Program-made: the position numbers and the translations under genes | The notes under the pieces: generated by a model | Database searches by the model: none | Seen by the model: the letters and a program-made list of their open reading frames with translations, nothing else | Told to the model about the DNA's origin: nothing | Part shown: positions 49,396 to 59,645 of the stretch, piece after piece | How positions within the stretch are numbered: position 1 is the stretch's first letter | Layout of the letters: each line of letters begins with the position of its first letter | NCBI GenBank assembly: GCA_017311185.1 | Contig: JAESUZ010005468.1 | Span: 62,001 to 126,000, forward strand | Origin: Proteles cristata cristata | Lineage: Eukaryota; Chordata; Mammalia; Carnivora; Hyaenidae | Reading direction: 5' to 3' | Length of the DNA: 64,000 nucleotides

Positions 49396-49679
49396 CGTAA
49401 CAGTTGCCCTGGAAGGAGTTAACTGGAGTCCCAGGGGTCAGTGTAAAGGGATTGGGAATTCAGACTTGGATGAATTCAGAGGTGAGGAGGAAAGGGTGTG
49501 AACTGGGATCTCAGATGTTTCTGCTTTCACCTTCTTCCTTCTTAATTCAAAGTTGGATCATATCTCTCCATCCAAAGCCAATCAGGTTAATCTTTTTCAA
49601 TGGGCTATAAACAAGCCAATCTTCACTTTGCTCCTGAGTGATTCTGTGTTTTTAGAGACCTTTTCCTTTCCCTTTTTTT

Positions 49680-49819
49680 CCCTTCCTTCCTCTCCCCCAT
49701 CCCCCCTTCCTCCCATCTTCCTCCCTCCCTCCCTTCCTTCCTTCCTTCTGCTTCTTCCTTCCTTCCTTCCTTCCTTCCTTCCTTCCTTCCTTCCTTCCTT
49801 CCTTCCTTCCTTCCTTCCT
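49680..49819 (+). repeat. Pyrimidine tract ending in (TTCC)16
   Basis: A mixed CT-rich tract leads into an uninterrupted TTCC run at 49754-49819, which is (GGAA)16 on the minus strand. About 49830-50420 shows nothing I recognise. Confidence 0.97.
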
Positions 49820-50425
49820 GGGATGGGTGTCTTAGGCTAGGGTGGATATTCATCAGACTGAAGACTTTTAGTGCAAATGGTTTATTTGGGAGGGGGATTC
49901 CAGAAAGCACTCATAAAGAAAGAGACATGGAAGGCTAAGTGACTAAAGAGTGTTAGTGAGCAGATTACCACTGAGGGTAACTGGGCCTCAAGCCTGTTGG
50001 GATCCTTGGGGAATGACCCAGACTTGTCCCATCCATGCGCAGGGGAAGTGGGGTATTTTTTCCTGCACTTCTCATCCATCACCAGCTGGTGGCAGCTCCC
50101 TGGGGATGTTGACTGACCTGGCATTTCTGGCCTGCTCCCTGGAGAAGAGCCGAGAGAAAGCTATTAGGCAGAAGGTGCCTGAGAGTGACCTTGTCCTTCT
50201 AGGGGAGAGGTGAATGCCCAGGGGATATATGAGGGACACTGACAGCTACTACAGTGGGGTGAGAGAGGGAAAGGAGAGCGACAGCAGCTATGACAGATGA
50301 GCTAAGTAATTCAGCAGAAATGGCGAGGAGGAAGATTTTATTTTTTAAAAAATCAATAAATATGCTGCAATATTAGCAATACCTATCTGCATTTGCTCTG
50401 TTATAGTTACTTTAAAAATATTCTA

Positions 50426-50606
50426 GGGGTGCCTGAGTGGCTCAGTCAGTTGAGTGTCTGACTTTGACTCAGGTCATGATCTTGAGGCTCGTGGGTTCGA
50501 GCCCTGCATTGGGCTCTGTCCTGACAGCTCAGGGCCTGCTTCAGATCCTCTGTCTCCCTCTCTTTCTCTCTCTCTCAAAAAAAAAAAAAATATTAAAAAT
50601 ATTAAA
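50426..50606 (+). mobile_element. SINEC_Fc-type SINE
   Basis: GGGGTGCCTGAGTGGCTCAG head, GGGTTCGAGCCCTGCATTGG and a CTCAAAAAAAAAAAAAA tail. Confidence 0.92.
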
Positions 50607-50625
50607 AGAAAATTCTGCAATTCAG

Positions 50626-50821
50626 GGTTGCGTGGGTGGCTCAGTGGGTTAAACATCTGACTTTGACTCAGGTCATGATCTCCACAGTTTTGAGTTTGAG
50701 CCCCACATTGGGCTCTTTGCTGTCAGCACAGAGCCTGCTTTGGAGCCTCTTTCTCCCTCTCTCTGCACCTCCCCTGCTCGTGCTCTCTCTTTCAAAATTA
50801 AACATTTAAAAAAAAGAAAAA
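50626..50821 (+). mobile_element. SINEC_Fc-type SINE, tandem to the previous one
   Basis: GGTTGCGTGGGTGGCTCAGT head and a TTTCAAAATTAAACATTTAA tail. AAAATTCTGCAATTCA (from 50610) and AAAATTCTACAATTCA (from 50822) flank it, a 16-bp TSD with one mismatch. Confidence 0.92.
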
Positions 50822-51204
50822 AATTCTACAATTCAAACTTCATATTAATTCTAATGGTTATTCTTTGTTAGGTTTAAATCAATGTAATTTTAATATATTT
50901 TCCCCCTCTCCGTGGCTTCTTTATTTTGCAGGCACACAGTAACGCTGTATGCCAGGGTCTGAGACTTAAATGTCTACAGGACCTGGTGGTAACACCCATG
51001 GATGAAGTGAACAGAGAGTAATAAAATGGAGTGTATCGAAAACAGAGCAGGGGGCATTGTGAAAAATGCACAACAATGCTCGGCCTGAAGGGGGCAGCAG
51101 CTACTGATCCTCAGGCAACTGTTGCAGAGTAGGAATGAGGATGTGGCTTCGAGGAAAGCTGAGAAAACGGAGTATTCGAGGTTGCCTGATTGTTAGCATG
51201 GTGA

Positions 51205-52005
51205 TTAAAATCATAGACTCTGGAGCGGGGTTTGGGGGGCATCCTTAAGTTGAATCACAGTCCTACCAATTATTAACTGTGTAACTTTGGGCAAGTTATT
51301 CAATTATTCTTGGGCCCTCAGTTTTTTCATCTCTTGAATAGGAGTAATGATTGAACTTAAAACCAGAAATAGACAAGATTGCTTAACTCATGCTCTAACT
51401 GAAGCCCATTGTTCTTATTTCTCATCACACTTTCTTGAGGCATTGATGAAGGGGTTTGGCAATGATTGGTCTTTCCAACCTCCAGGCCAAAAAAGTGCTG
51501 ATAGCCACAGAATGCCTTAGAAGGCCACACCCCCTTCCCTGTCCCTGATCACTGCTGAACACATACCCCCTCCCCACCATGATCACCTGTCTCTCTTGCA
51601 CGTACTCCTTGAACCTCCCCTGCAAGATATCTTGCGGGCAGAGAGGTCAGTTGCTAAGGCTTGAATCTGTCACCTCCCCCGGCTGCTGGCACCGTAAATA
51701 AATTTCTCCCTTTCTCTTTCCCAAACCCTCATCTTTTGAGTTACCTCTTGTGATGAGTTTACCCAAGTTTGTTCAGCAAGAGTGATGGCACACCTAGCCA
51801 GGAGCTATGCTTTCACTTTGTCCAGCTCCCTCTGAATCTGGGCAGTAGGTGGCATCAGTGGTCAGCATGTCAGGGTTTATCTGTCTCTTGAGATCAGTAA
51901 CATTTACATCACAGTATGGTAGGGAGGATTAAATGGATCAAGTACTTAGAACCATACTTAGCATGAAATACTCCATAATTGTTGGCTACTGTCATTATCA
52001 GCTGG
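51205..52005 (+). repeat. MIR split by an LTR
   Basis: The left half has TTAACTGTGTAACTTTGGGC and AAGTTATTCAATTATTCTTG. The right half has GGGAGGATTAAATGGATCAA and ATACTTAGCATGAAATACTC. The two halves join if 51348-51900 is removed. Confidence 0.8.
51348..51896 (+). mobile_element. Solo LTR with 4-bp TSD (ERV class I type)
   Basis: The 549-bp insert begins TGATTG and ends GATCA. GTAA stands on both sides (51344-51347 and 51897-51900), the 4-bp duplication typical of class I (gammaretrovirus-like) elements. The poly(A) signal AATAAA is at 51697-51702. No internal viral sequence remains. Confidence 0.85.
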
Positions 52006-52009
52006 TAAT

Positions 52010-53850
52010 TAAGATTTTAATTCAACTTTTAGTTTTGAGTTAATTATAGATTCACATGTAGTTATAGCACAGAACCATTAAGAGATCTCCTATTTCCCAG
52101 TTTCCCCTGATGGTAACGTCTTGCAAAACTATATAGTAAGATATCACGAGCAAGATTCTGATGTTGATACAATCAAGACAGCATTTCTATCCCCATGAGG
52201 ATCCCTCGTATTGTCCTTTGATGGCCCTTTATCTATGGTGTCCTGCCCCCACGCCCTTATTAACACCTAGTAACCACTAATCTGTTCTCCATTTCTATAG
52301 TTTTGTTATTTCGAGAATGTCATATAAATGGAATCATATAGTATATAACCATTCTTATTGGCTCTTTTTACTCAGCATGATTTTCTGGAGATTTATCCGG
52401 ATTATTGGGTGTATCAATTGAGCGTATAATTGGTTTCTTTTTGTTGCTGAGTAGTTGGTATGATGTACTACAGTTGAACTGTTTTTACCCGCTGAAGGAC
52501 ACAGCGGTTTTCCCAGGTTTTGACTATTATAAAGAAAGCTACTATAAACTTTGAGTCTAGGTTTTTGTGTGAACTTAAGTTCTCATTTCTCTCGGACAAA
52601 CGCCTAAGTGCAATTGTTGGGTCATAGGATAGGTCTGGATTTTAAAGAAGCCGCCAAGCCATTTTCCTGAATATGAACAGCTGTGTCATTTTACATTCCC
52701 AACTACAGTGTACGAGTGATCAAATTTCTCTACATCCTTACTTGCATTTGATGTTGTCATTATGTTTTATTTCAGCCATTCTGATGGTTGTTTTATCTCA
52801 CTGTAATTTTGTGTTTACCAAGCATTGAATCATGTTGAAGATCTTTTCATGTGTTTATTTGCTGTCTGTATGTGCTCTTCAGTGAAATATCTCTTCATGT
52901 CTTTTGCCCATTTTTCTTTCTTTATATAATGTTTATTATTTTTGAAGGAGACAGAGAGTGCGAGCAGGGGACTGGATGAGAGAGAGGGAGACACAGAATC
53001 TGAAGCAGGTTCCAGACTCTGAGCTGTCAGCATAGAGCCTGACGTGGGGCTCAAACTCATGAGCCATTAGATCATGACCTGAGCCAAAGTTGGATGCTGA
53101 ACCGACTGAGCCACCCAGGCGCCCCTCCATTTTTCTAACTGGATTGTTTAGTTTTTTGTGCTGTTGAGTTTTGTGAGCTCTTTATATAGCCTAGATACTA
53201 GTTTTTATCAAATATACAGTTTGTACATATTTTCTCCCAGTTTGCAGCCTGTCTTTTTATTCTCTTAACAGAGACTTTCACAAAGCAGAAGTTTTATTTG
53301 AGATATAATTCACATAACTTAAAATTCACCAATTTAAACTGTAGACTTCAGGGTTCTTTAAAATTGCATACACTATGTTGTATAACCATTACAACCATCT
53401 AATTCCCCAACATTTCCATCACCCCCAAAAGATACCCCATGCCTATTAGCAGTTAGCCCTAAATTCCCTCCCTATCTCTATCCCTTGGCAGCCACTAATG
53501 TGTTTTCTGTCTCTCTGGGTTTTCTTATGCTAGACATTCCATACAACTGAAATGAGTACAGCACGTGCCCTTCTGTGTCTGGCTTCTTTCGCTTAGCATC
53601 ATGTTTTTAAGTTTCATCCACGTTGTAGCGTATATCAGTACTTCAGTTCTTTTAATGGTAGAATATATAGGATTATATAGGATATTTTTTCATCTGTTTA
53701 CCAGCTGATGGACATTTTGGTGGTGTTCATTTTTCGGCTATTTGAGTAATGCTGCTATGAATGAACATTTGTAGACACGTTTTTGAGTACTTGTTCTCAA
53801 TTCTTTGGGGGTAAACACCTAGGAGTGGAACTGCTGGATCATATCTTAAT
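52010..53850 (-). mobile_element. Old L1 3' regions, split by a SINE
   Basis: Two successive reverse L1 blocks are seen. One runs from TTGAGTTAATTATAGATTCA to about 53270 (GGAATCATATAGTATATAAC, TACATTCCCAACTACAGTGT). The second begins TTGAGATATAATTCACATAA at about 53299 and ends near CTAGGAGTGGAACTGCTGGA. Confidence 0.75.
52920..53126 (-). mobile_element. SINEC_Fc-type SINE nested in L1
   Basis: GTTTATTATTTTTGAAGGAG tail side and GAGCCACCCAGGCGCCCC end. CCATTTTTCT occurs on both sides (near 52908 and at 53127-53136). Confidence 0.92.
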
Positions 53851-53869
53851 TATTTTTCTGATGTTTTAA

Positions 53870-54340
53870 AATGTATTTTTAAAATTTATATCCAAGTTAG
53901 TTAGCATATAGTGCAACAGTGATTTCAGGAGTAGATTCCTTAATGTGCATTATCCATTTAGCCCGTCCCCCCCTCCCACAACCCCTCCAGTAACCCTCTG
54001 TTTGTTCTCCATATTTAAGAATCTTTATGTTTTGTACCCTCTGTATTTTTATATTATTTTTGTTTCCCTTTCCTTATGTTCATCTGTTTTGTATCTTAAA
54101 GTCCTCATACAAGTGAAGTCAAATATTTGTCTTTCTCTCATTGACTATTGTCCCTTAGCATAATACCCTCTAGTTTCATCCACGTAGTTGTAAATGGCCA
54201 GATTTCATTCTTTTTGATAGCCAAGTAATACTCCATTTTCTGCATATACCACATCTTCTTTATCCATTCATCCATTAATGGACACTTGGGCTCTTTCTAT
54301 ACTTGAGCTATTGTCGATAGCGTCATATATTAATTATATG
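53870..54340 (-). mobile_element. Carnivore L1 3' end
   Basis: Reverse orientation: TATCCAAGTTAGTTAGCATA, TTTAGCCCGTCCCCCCCTCC, TAATACCCTCTAGTTTCATC and TCCATTCATCCATTAATGGA. It interrupts or abuts the older L1 blocks. Confidence 0.8.
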
Positions 54341-54880
54341 TTCAGCTTTTTTGAGGAACTTTAAAATGTTTGCACACTACACAATTTTTGTCCTTGTTTT
54401 TCAAATACTGAAGCAATCTTACATTTCTGGAACAAGTCCCACTCAATCATAGTGTATAATTCTTCTTAACTGAGTTCTATTTAATAATATTTTGTTAAAA
54501 ATTTTTATGCCAGGGGTGCCTGGGTGGCTCAATCAGTTGAGCATCTGACTCTTGGTTTCCTCTCAGGTCATGTATGATCTCATGGTTCGTGGGTTCAAGC
54601 CCCACGATGGGCTCTGTGCTGCAGTGCAAAGTCTGCTTGGGATTATCTCTTCCTCTTCTCTGCCCCTCCACCATGTGCCTCTCTCATTTTCAAAATAAAT
54701 AAATAAAACTTAAAAAAATTTTATGTCTATGTTCATGAAGAATACTGCTTTGCAGTTTTCCTTTCTGGTACTGTTGTTCTCTGGTTTTGGCATTAGGATA
54801 ATACTAGCTTTATAAAATGAATTGGGAAGGGGGTCCTTTCTTCTATTTTCTGGTGGAGATTGTGAAGAATTAAATGTTTA
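54341..54880 (-). mobile_element. L1 ORF2-region fragment, split by a SINE
   Basis: Reverse L1 ORF2 phrases: TCTTACATTTCTGGAACAAG, TATGTTCATGAAGAATACTG and GGCATTAGGATAATACTAGC. No usable frame remains. Confidence 0.7.
54513..54718 (+). mobile_element. SINEC_Fc-type SINE
   Basis: GGGGTGCCTGGGTGGCTCAA head, GGTTCGTGGGTTCAAGCCCC and an AATAAATAAATAAAACTTAA tail. It lies inside the L1 ORF2 fragment. Confidence 0.92.
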
Positions 54881-54882
54881 AA

Positions 54883-55109
54883 AAATTTTTTAAAAATCTT
54901 TTTGTCTTTGAGAAAGAGAGAGATTGCAAGACAGATTGCAAGCAGAGGAGGAACAGAGAGAGAAAGAGAGGGAGACACAGAATCTGAAGCCGACTCCAGG
55001 CTCTGAGCTGTCAGCACATAGACTGATGTGGGGCTTTAACTCACAAACCTTGAGATAATGACCTGAGCTGAAGTCAGACACTTAACTGACTGAGCCCCCC
55101 AGGCGCCCC
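54883..55109 (-). mobile_element. SINEC_Fc-type SINE
   Basis: T-rich tail side, GACACAGAATCTGAAGCCGA and CTGAGCCCCCCAGGCGCCCC. Confidence 0.92.
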
Positions 55110-55369
55110 TATACTGTACCCATCTGAAACACTATTTAGATCCTAACCCAAAACCACAAACTGGTCAAACCCAGAGGGTTTCACTCAGGACGTTTCTCAT
55201 CTATACCTCTGCATTTGTCTCTTCTGAGACAAATGTCTGTGCCTTCTTTTCTGACTCTGCAATTTTAAAAAGTTTTTGCTTACTATTAAATCAACATAAC
55301 AACACTGCACAAGGGACTTTTTTTTTAACCCATGATCCATGATTCAACCTTTATTTGCTCTGGCACACT

Positions 55370-55610
55370 TGCGTGCTTAAGCGTGCAAACTCTAGAGTCA
55401 TACAGCTTTGTATTCACATCCTAGTTTTGCCACTTAGTAGCTGTGTGACTTTGGGCACATTACTTAGATCTTTGCTTCAGTTTCCTCATCTGTAAAGCAA
55501 AAATAACAACTGAATCTACCGCACACAGCTGTTGTGAAAATTAGATGAATTCATATAATGTACTGAAAACAGAGCCTGGCACAGAGGAACCCTCCTCAAT
55601 AACTTTTAAT
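55370..55610 (+). repeat. MIR
   Basis: CTGTGTGACTTTGGGCACAT, CAGTTTCCTCATCTGTAAAG, GCTGTTGTGAAAATTAGATG and GAGCCTGGCACAGAG follow the MIR consensus closely. About 55620-55970 shows nothing I recognise. Confidence 0.88.
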
Positions 55611-55989
55611 CATTTTTTTTTTATTTTCGACCCAACAATTTTCTGTGCACATAATTTTTATTTGATTGTAATCATGGGATACATAAAACAATCATAGGAT
55701 ACATAAAGCACCGGGCTCTACCTTTTTCATTTAATGTTCATAAGTTTTTCTCTACGTTCCTATTTTACTAACCTAGATACTATTTTTAGTAACAGCCTGG
55801 CATTCCATACTATCAATAGTTTTGACTTAAGCACATTCTTGTTATTGGGCATTTTATTATTGGATTATTTTTAGTTATGATCTCAAAATCATACTTTGTA
55901 TATGATGCTTTTTCTTTCTTTTGAGTGATTTATTTAGCAACTGTTCCCGGAGTATAATTCTTGATTTTGTGTTCAACATTTAAAACTCC

Positions 55990-56117
55990 ATGGAGCGCCT
56001 GTGTGGTTCAGTTGGTTAAACGTTCAACTCTTCATTTCAGCTCAGGTCATGATCTCATCGTTCGTCAGATCAAGTCCTGTGTTGGGCTCTGCGCTGACAG
56101 CATGGAGCCTGCTTGGG

Positions 56118-56175
<58 letters not shown>

Positions 56176-56191
56176 CCTGAAATTAATAAAC
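55990..56191 (+). mobile_element. SINEC_Fc-type SINE with 10-bp TSD and long CT tract
   Basis: TTAAAACTCC is at 55980-55989 and 56192-56201. The CT linker is expanded to about 55 bases (56122-56176). Confidence 0.92.
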
Positions 56192-56211
56192 TTAAAACTC
56201 CTTCCTACAGG

Positions 56212-56318
56212 AAGTGCCTCACTGGCTCAGTAGTAGAGCATGCAACTCTTGACCTCAGGGTTGTAAGTTCAAGCCCCATGTTGGGGGTAGAGCATACTTC
56301 AATACAAAAAAGAAACAG
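56212..56318 (+). mobile_element. Short older carnivore tRNA-SINE
   Basis: TAGAGCATGCAACTCTTGAC, AAGTTCAAGCCCCATGTTGG and GGTAGAGCATACTTCAATAC. About 56320-57254 shows nothing I recognise. Confidence 0.87.
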
Positions 56319-57273
56319 AAACCCCACAAAACTCTTTCCTTCCTTCTATTTAGATCCAGAGAAGCAACTACTTTCAGTACATGATGGAAAGAGAAACAGA
56401 CATACCATACCACCATAATGAAGTCATTTTCATGTAGGAACAGACTCTTGATAAAAGACTGATAAGGTCTATAGTATTATCATTATTGTTGTCATCATTG
56501 ATTCATTCAATAAACATGGGTTATTCATGCAGGATGGGTCAGGTCCCTTTTGCATAGGAAGAAAGTTATAAAAGCAAGTGAGATACTGGAAAAAACGTGT
56601 GATGAGCTCCAAATACAAATATCATTTTACTTATAAACCTTCCAAGTTGATTCAATGTGTCTTTTAACACAGTGTGGAATCTCTGTGCAAATTAAAAAGA
56701 GGTATTTTCTTCTCTTAAGGAACTAAAATTGTGTCAACCTGATACTGGTCTTCTAAACATACAAATTTTATATTAGCGATGGAGCTATCTTGTAAGAAGG
56801 GAGTCCCTGTCTGCAAGAAGTCTACATAAATGCCTTTTTTTTCTGTACCTTAATATTATTCTAAAATAGACAGTAATGATACTGTTGGAATATTCTCTTT
56901 GGAAGCAGAGAGTCTGAGTTATATAGACTTCAACTCTGTTTTCTGTTTTCTATTAAAGCTACTGAACTTTTCACATAAGAAATAATAGAGATTAAACTTT
57001 TTTTTTTTTTTTGCCAACCACATCCTGAGTTGTTTTACACCTTTTCATCAGTGTAGCTAAAGTTCTATAAAAGTCTCTCTTGCTGTTGTTATCTCTGTTT
57101 CTCTTTTTTTTAACACTTCACTGAAAACAATTGCCAGTGCTCTATCCTACATGCTTTGGGGATGAAATACCTCCAGCAGCTGCCTCCCTAAATTGATAGT
57201 ATGGTGAATGTCTTCTTTAGGAAACAGTAAAACATTATGGAAACTACTCCAACTATCACTGATAATAAATTCT

Positions 57274-57502
57274 TTTTTTTTTTTTTTTAATATTTTTATT
57301 TATTTCTAGGAGAGAGAGAGAGAGACAGCGTGAGCAGGGGAGGGTCAGAGAGAGAGGGGGATACAGAATCTGAAACAGGCTCCAGGCTCCAAGCTGGCAG
57401 TCAGCACAGAGCCCGACGCGGGGCTCGAACCCACAAACCGCGAGATCATGACCTAAGCGAAAGTCGGACGCTTAACCGACTAAGCCACCCAGGCGCCCCA
57501 TC
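57274..57502 (-). mobile_element. SINEC_Fc-type SINE, young copy with 19-bp TSD
   Basis: ATCACTGATAATAAATTCT is exact at 57255-57273 and 57503-57521. The copy keeps its CpGs (CCCGACGCGGGGCTCGAACC, CGAAAGTCGGACGCTTAACC) and the long poly-T. Confidence 0.97.
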
Positions 57503-57622
57503 ATCACTGATAATAAATTCTGTTACTGGGATATTTTGTTCACAGATCAGTTCTCCCTGGTTTTCCTGAGAACTAAGAGGGGTAATATAGACATTTTACT
57601 GTCTTTTATTTTTAAACTTTCT

Positions 57623-57658
57623 GAAGGGGCAATAAGGATCTGGCTTTATTGCCCCTTC
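57623..57658. repeat. Perfect 13-bp stem-loop
   Basis: GAAGGGGCAATAA (57623-57635) pairs exactly with TTATTGCCCCTTC (57646-57658) across a 10-base loop. It is not part of a repeat family I recognise. Confidence 0.9.
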
Positions 57659-57843
57659 GGTCAGACTTCATCAACTTTGAAAATCTCATTTCCATTAAGT
57701 CAGAAATAGGAGCCACCAGAATCTTCTGGTGAGCACAGGCAAAGTGAGCTGGAAATTCATTCTTTTGGTCACCACAGCATCAGTTAACCCTTTAAGCCAG
57801 TGGCTCTCTTACCTTTTGGGGTCAGTCCATTTGATGGAAATGT

Positions 57844-57848
<5 letters not shown>

Positions 57849-57911
<63 letters not shown>

Positions 57912-57912
57912 A
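57849..57912 (+). repeat. Compound (CT)n(AT)n microsatellite
   Basis: About 15 CT units run straight into about 17 AT units with one AC interruption. A short CA run follows at 57975-57988. Confidence 0.95.
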
Positions 57913-58469
57913 TGAGTTTTTATTGGAGAAAACCAACTTTATTACTATAACAAATAATTATAACTCTCCTCTTTACACACACACACACGATTTTTTTTTG
58001 TCCTGTTCTGCTTTGTTTTGCATACAATTTCAGAACGTTCCTCACCTCTGCTCCCTCACAGAACACCTGCTCTGGAGGAAATTATGTTGATCAGTCAACA
58101 GTAGTTTCTGAATGGGTAAGAGGCAGGAGAGATGGAGCTGGGAAGACACAGTAGATCACAAAAGAGATATTTTACTAGATTCATTCCAAGTACAGGTCAT
58201 TATACCAAGGCCCCCACCAGAGTGTGGGAGGATTTGGAGTCAGAAGCCCTTGTGCTTTCTTCGCATCCCTCCTCTGTCTTAACTAATGACTTAGGCAAGT
58301 CATTCAACTTCCCAACCTTTAGGGGGTTTTTTTTGTATTTTTTTCCCCCCGTAAAATATAATCTGGTCAGACTTCTTAGGGTTTTTGTATGGTCAAAGGA
58401 GAGATCATAAATGTTTTAAAGCCCCAAACAAGCATGAGCTATAATAACTGCTAATGTAACTTGCCTTCC

Positions 58470-58770
58470 CTTAGCTTCATCTTCAGGTTGACTGCCTGTC
58501 CCCTCATTCAGGGCTCAGCTCCACTGTCACCTCCCTAGAGAAGTCTCCAGGACGACCAGGTGGCAAGTAGCCTGCCTCTCCCCATCACTCTCAATGCCAC
58601 CACCCGGCTTTATTACAGTCGAGACACGTCTCACATGTGCAGCGGTTTCATTTTGAACGTGTTTCTGGTCTTTCCTCCCAAACCAGAATTAAAGCTCCTT
58701 GAAGGCAGAGCCCTCCTCTGATGTTCCCCGGGCTTGTGACAGTTCACCGCACACGGCGGACACTCAGGTT
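58470..58770 (+). repeat. L2 3' fragment
   Basis: GACTGCCTGTCCCCTCATTC, CTCAGCTCCACTGTCACCTC, AAAGCTCCTTGAAGGCAGAG and CACACGGCGGACACTCAGG match the L2 3' end. Confidence 0.75.
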
Positions 58771-59020
58771 TTGGTGTCAGGAAAGCAGTGGTTTAGAGGG
58801 CAGACTCCAGGTGAGGACCACCCAGATTTAAATCCCGGCTTTTCAGTTTACTACACGGAGTGACATTAGGTTGGTTACTTAACTTCTCTGTGCCTCACTT
58901 TCAGCACGTGTAAAATGGGAGATTCTGATATAACGTACACTTTATGGAAATGTTAATATGTGTAAAGTACTAAAACAGAGCCGGGCACACAGTAAGGCTC
59001 ACGTAGGTGCTGTTTTCTAC
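58771..59020 (+). repeat. MIR
   Basis: GGGCAGACTCCAGGTGAGG, ACTTAACTTCTCTGTGCCTC, CACGTGTAAAATGGGAGATT and AGCCGGGCACACAGTAAGG are in MIR order. It ends just short of the CpG island. Confidence 0.85.
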
Positions 59021-59373
59021 TTTTCAGTGACTGAGCCAAGTGTTAATACATTAATAGTCAATACACGTGACCTCATAAGTGTATCAGATGTGCTCTGATG
59101 CCTCGGGTTTGACAGAAAAAGACTTACTCTTTTCATAAAACTCTGGCTTCGCTCCACTGCGCCGCGTCCTCCACTTGGCCCGCCACCGCTTAGCGGAAGG
59201 GGAGGTGCGGTTCCTAATTCCGACAGAGTCCCCGGTCACCCACAGGTGGCACTGCTCGGGGTTCTCCCGGGCCGGGGTTGTCCCAAACCTCGCGGGGCGT
59301 TTCTCCTGGGGTAGGAAGCCTGCGCCCAGGGAGGCCCGGAGCCGCGTTGGGGAACACAAGGGACGCTCCTTCG

Positions 59374-59383
59374 ACTTACCTGA
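59374..59383 (-). other. Consensus splice donor on the opposite strand of the TEC island
   Basis: The minus strand reads TTTCAG|GTAAGT with the intron beginning at 59379, a perfect match to the mammalian donor consensus. It lies about 270 bases from the plus-strand donor and faces away from it. Together the two sites would fit a divergent promoter pair, with a spliced antisense transcript running towards SLAIN2. No product is predicted. Confidence 0.45.
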
Positions 59384-59522
59384 AACTCCAGCTGGGTCGC
59401 TAGAGCCGGGACGCGCGTCCAGCCCACTCCCGCCTCCAGCCTCCAAACTGCCCCAGGGCTCGTGGGAACCGGTTGCTGCGGGCAGAAGCGAGGGGGGCGG
59501 AGCGAACGGGGCGGGGTGGGGC

Positions 59523-59560
59523 GTGCCTGCGGGGGCGGGGCGTGCCTGCGGGGGCGGGGC
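59523..59560 (+). repeat. 19-bp GC-box tandem duplication
   Basis: Two exact copies of GTGCCTGCGGGGGCGGGGC sit at 59523-59541 and 59542-59560, followed by a partial CTGCGGG. Each unit carries an SP1-type GC box and runs of four to five G. Confidence 0.9.
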
Positions 59561-59579
59561 CTGCGGGCTCCAGGCTCCG

Positions 59580-59645
59580 GGCTCCGCGGCGCCCGCGGGA
59601 CTTCACAGCGTCCGCGGCTCCGCGCAGCTTGCGCGCTCCAGCCAG
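59580..59645 (+). other. TEC: Probable non-coding first exon of TEC (3' end defined by splice donor)
   Basis: The exon would end in CCAGCCAG at 59645 with GTAAGG starting at 59646, a strong consensus donor. From memory, TEC has an untranslated first exon with its start codon in exon 2, consistent with no convincing ATG-initiated frame here. The 5' limit is a guess because no start site can be read directly. A weaker alternative donor (CAG|GTGAGG) lies at 59826/59827. TEC encodes a cytoplasmic tyrosine kinase (PH, TH, SH3, SH2 and kinase domains) acting downstream of haematopoietic receptors. Confidence 0.5.

Noticed and set aside
49623..49910. Lys/Glu/Gly-rich minus frame and Pro/Ser/Leu-rich plus frame
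   Set aside because: Both are translations of the TTCC/GGAA microsatellite.
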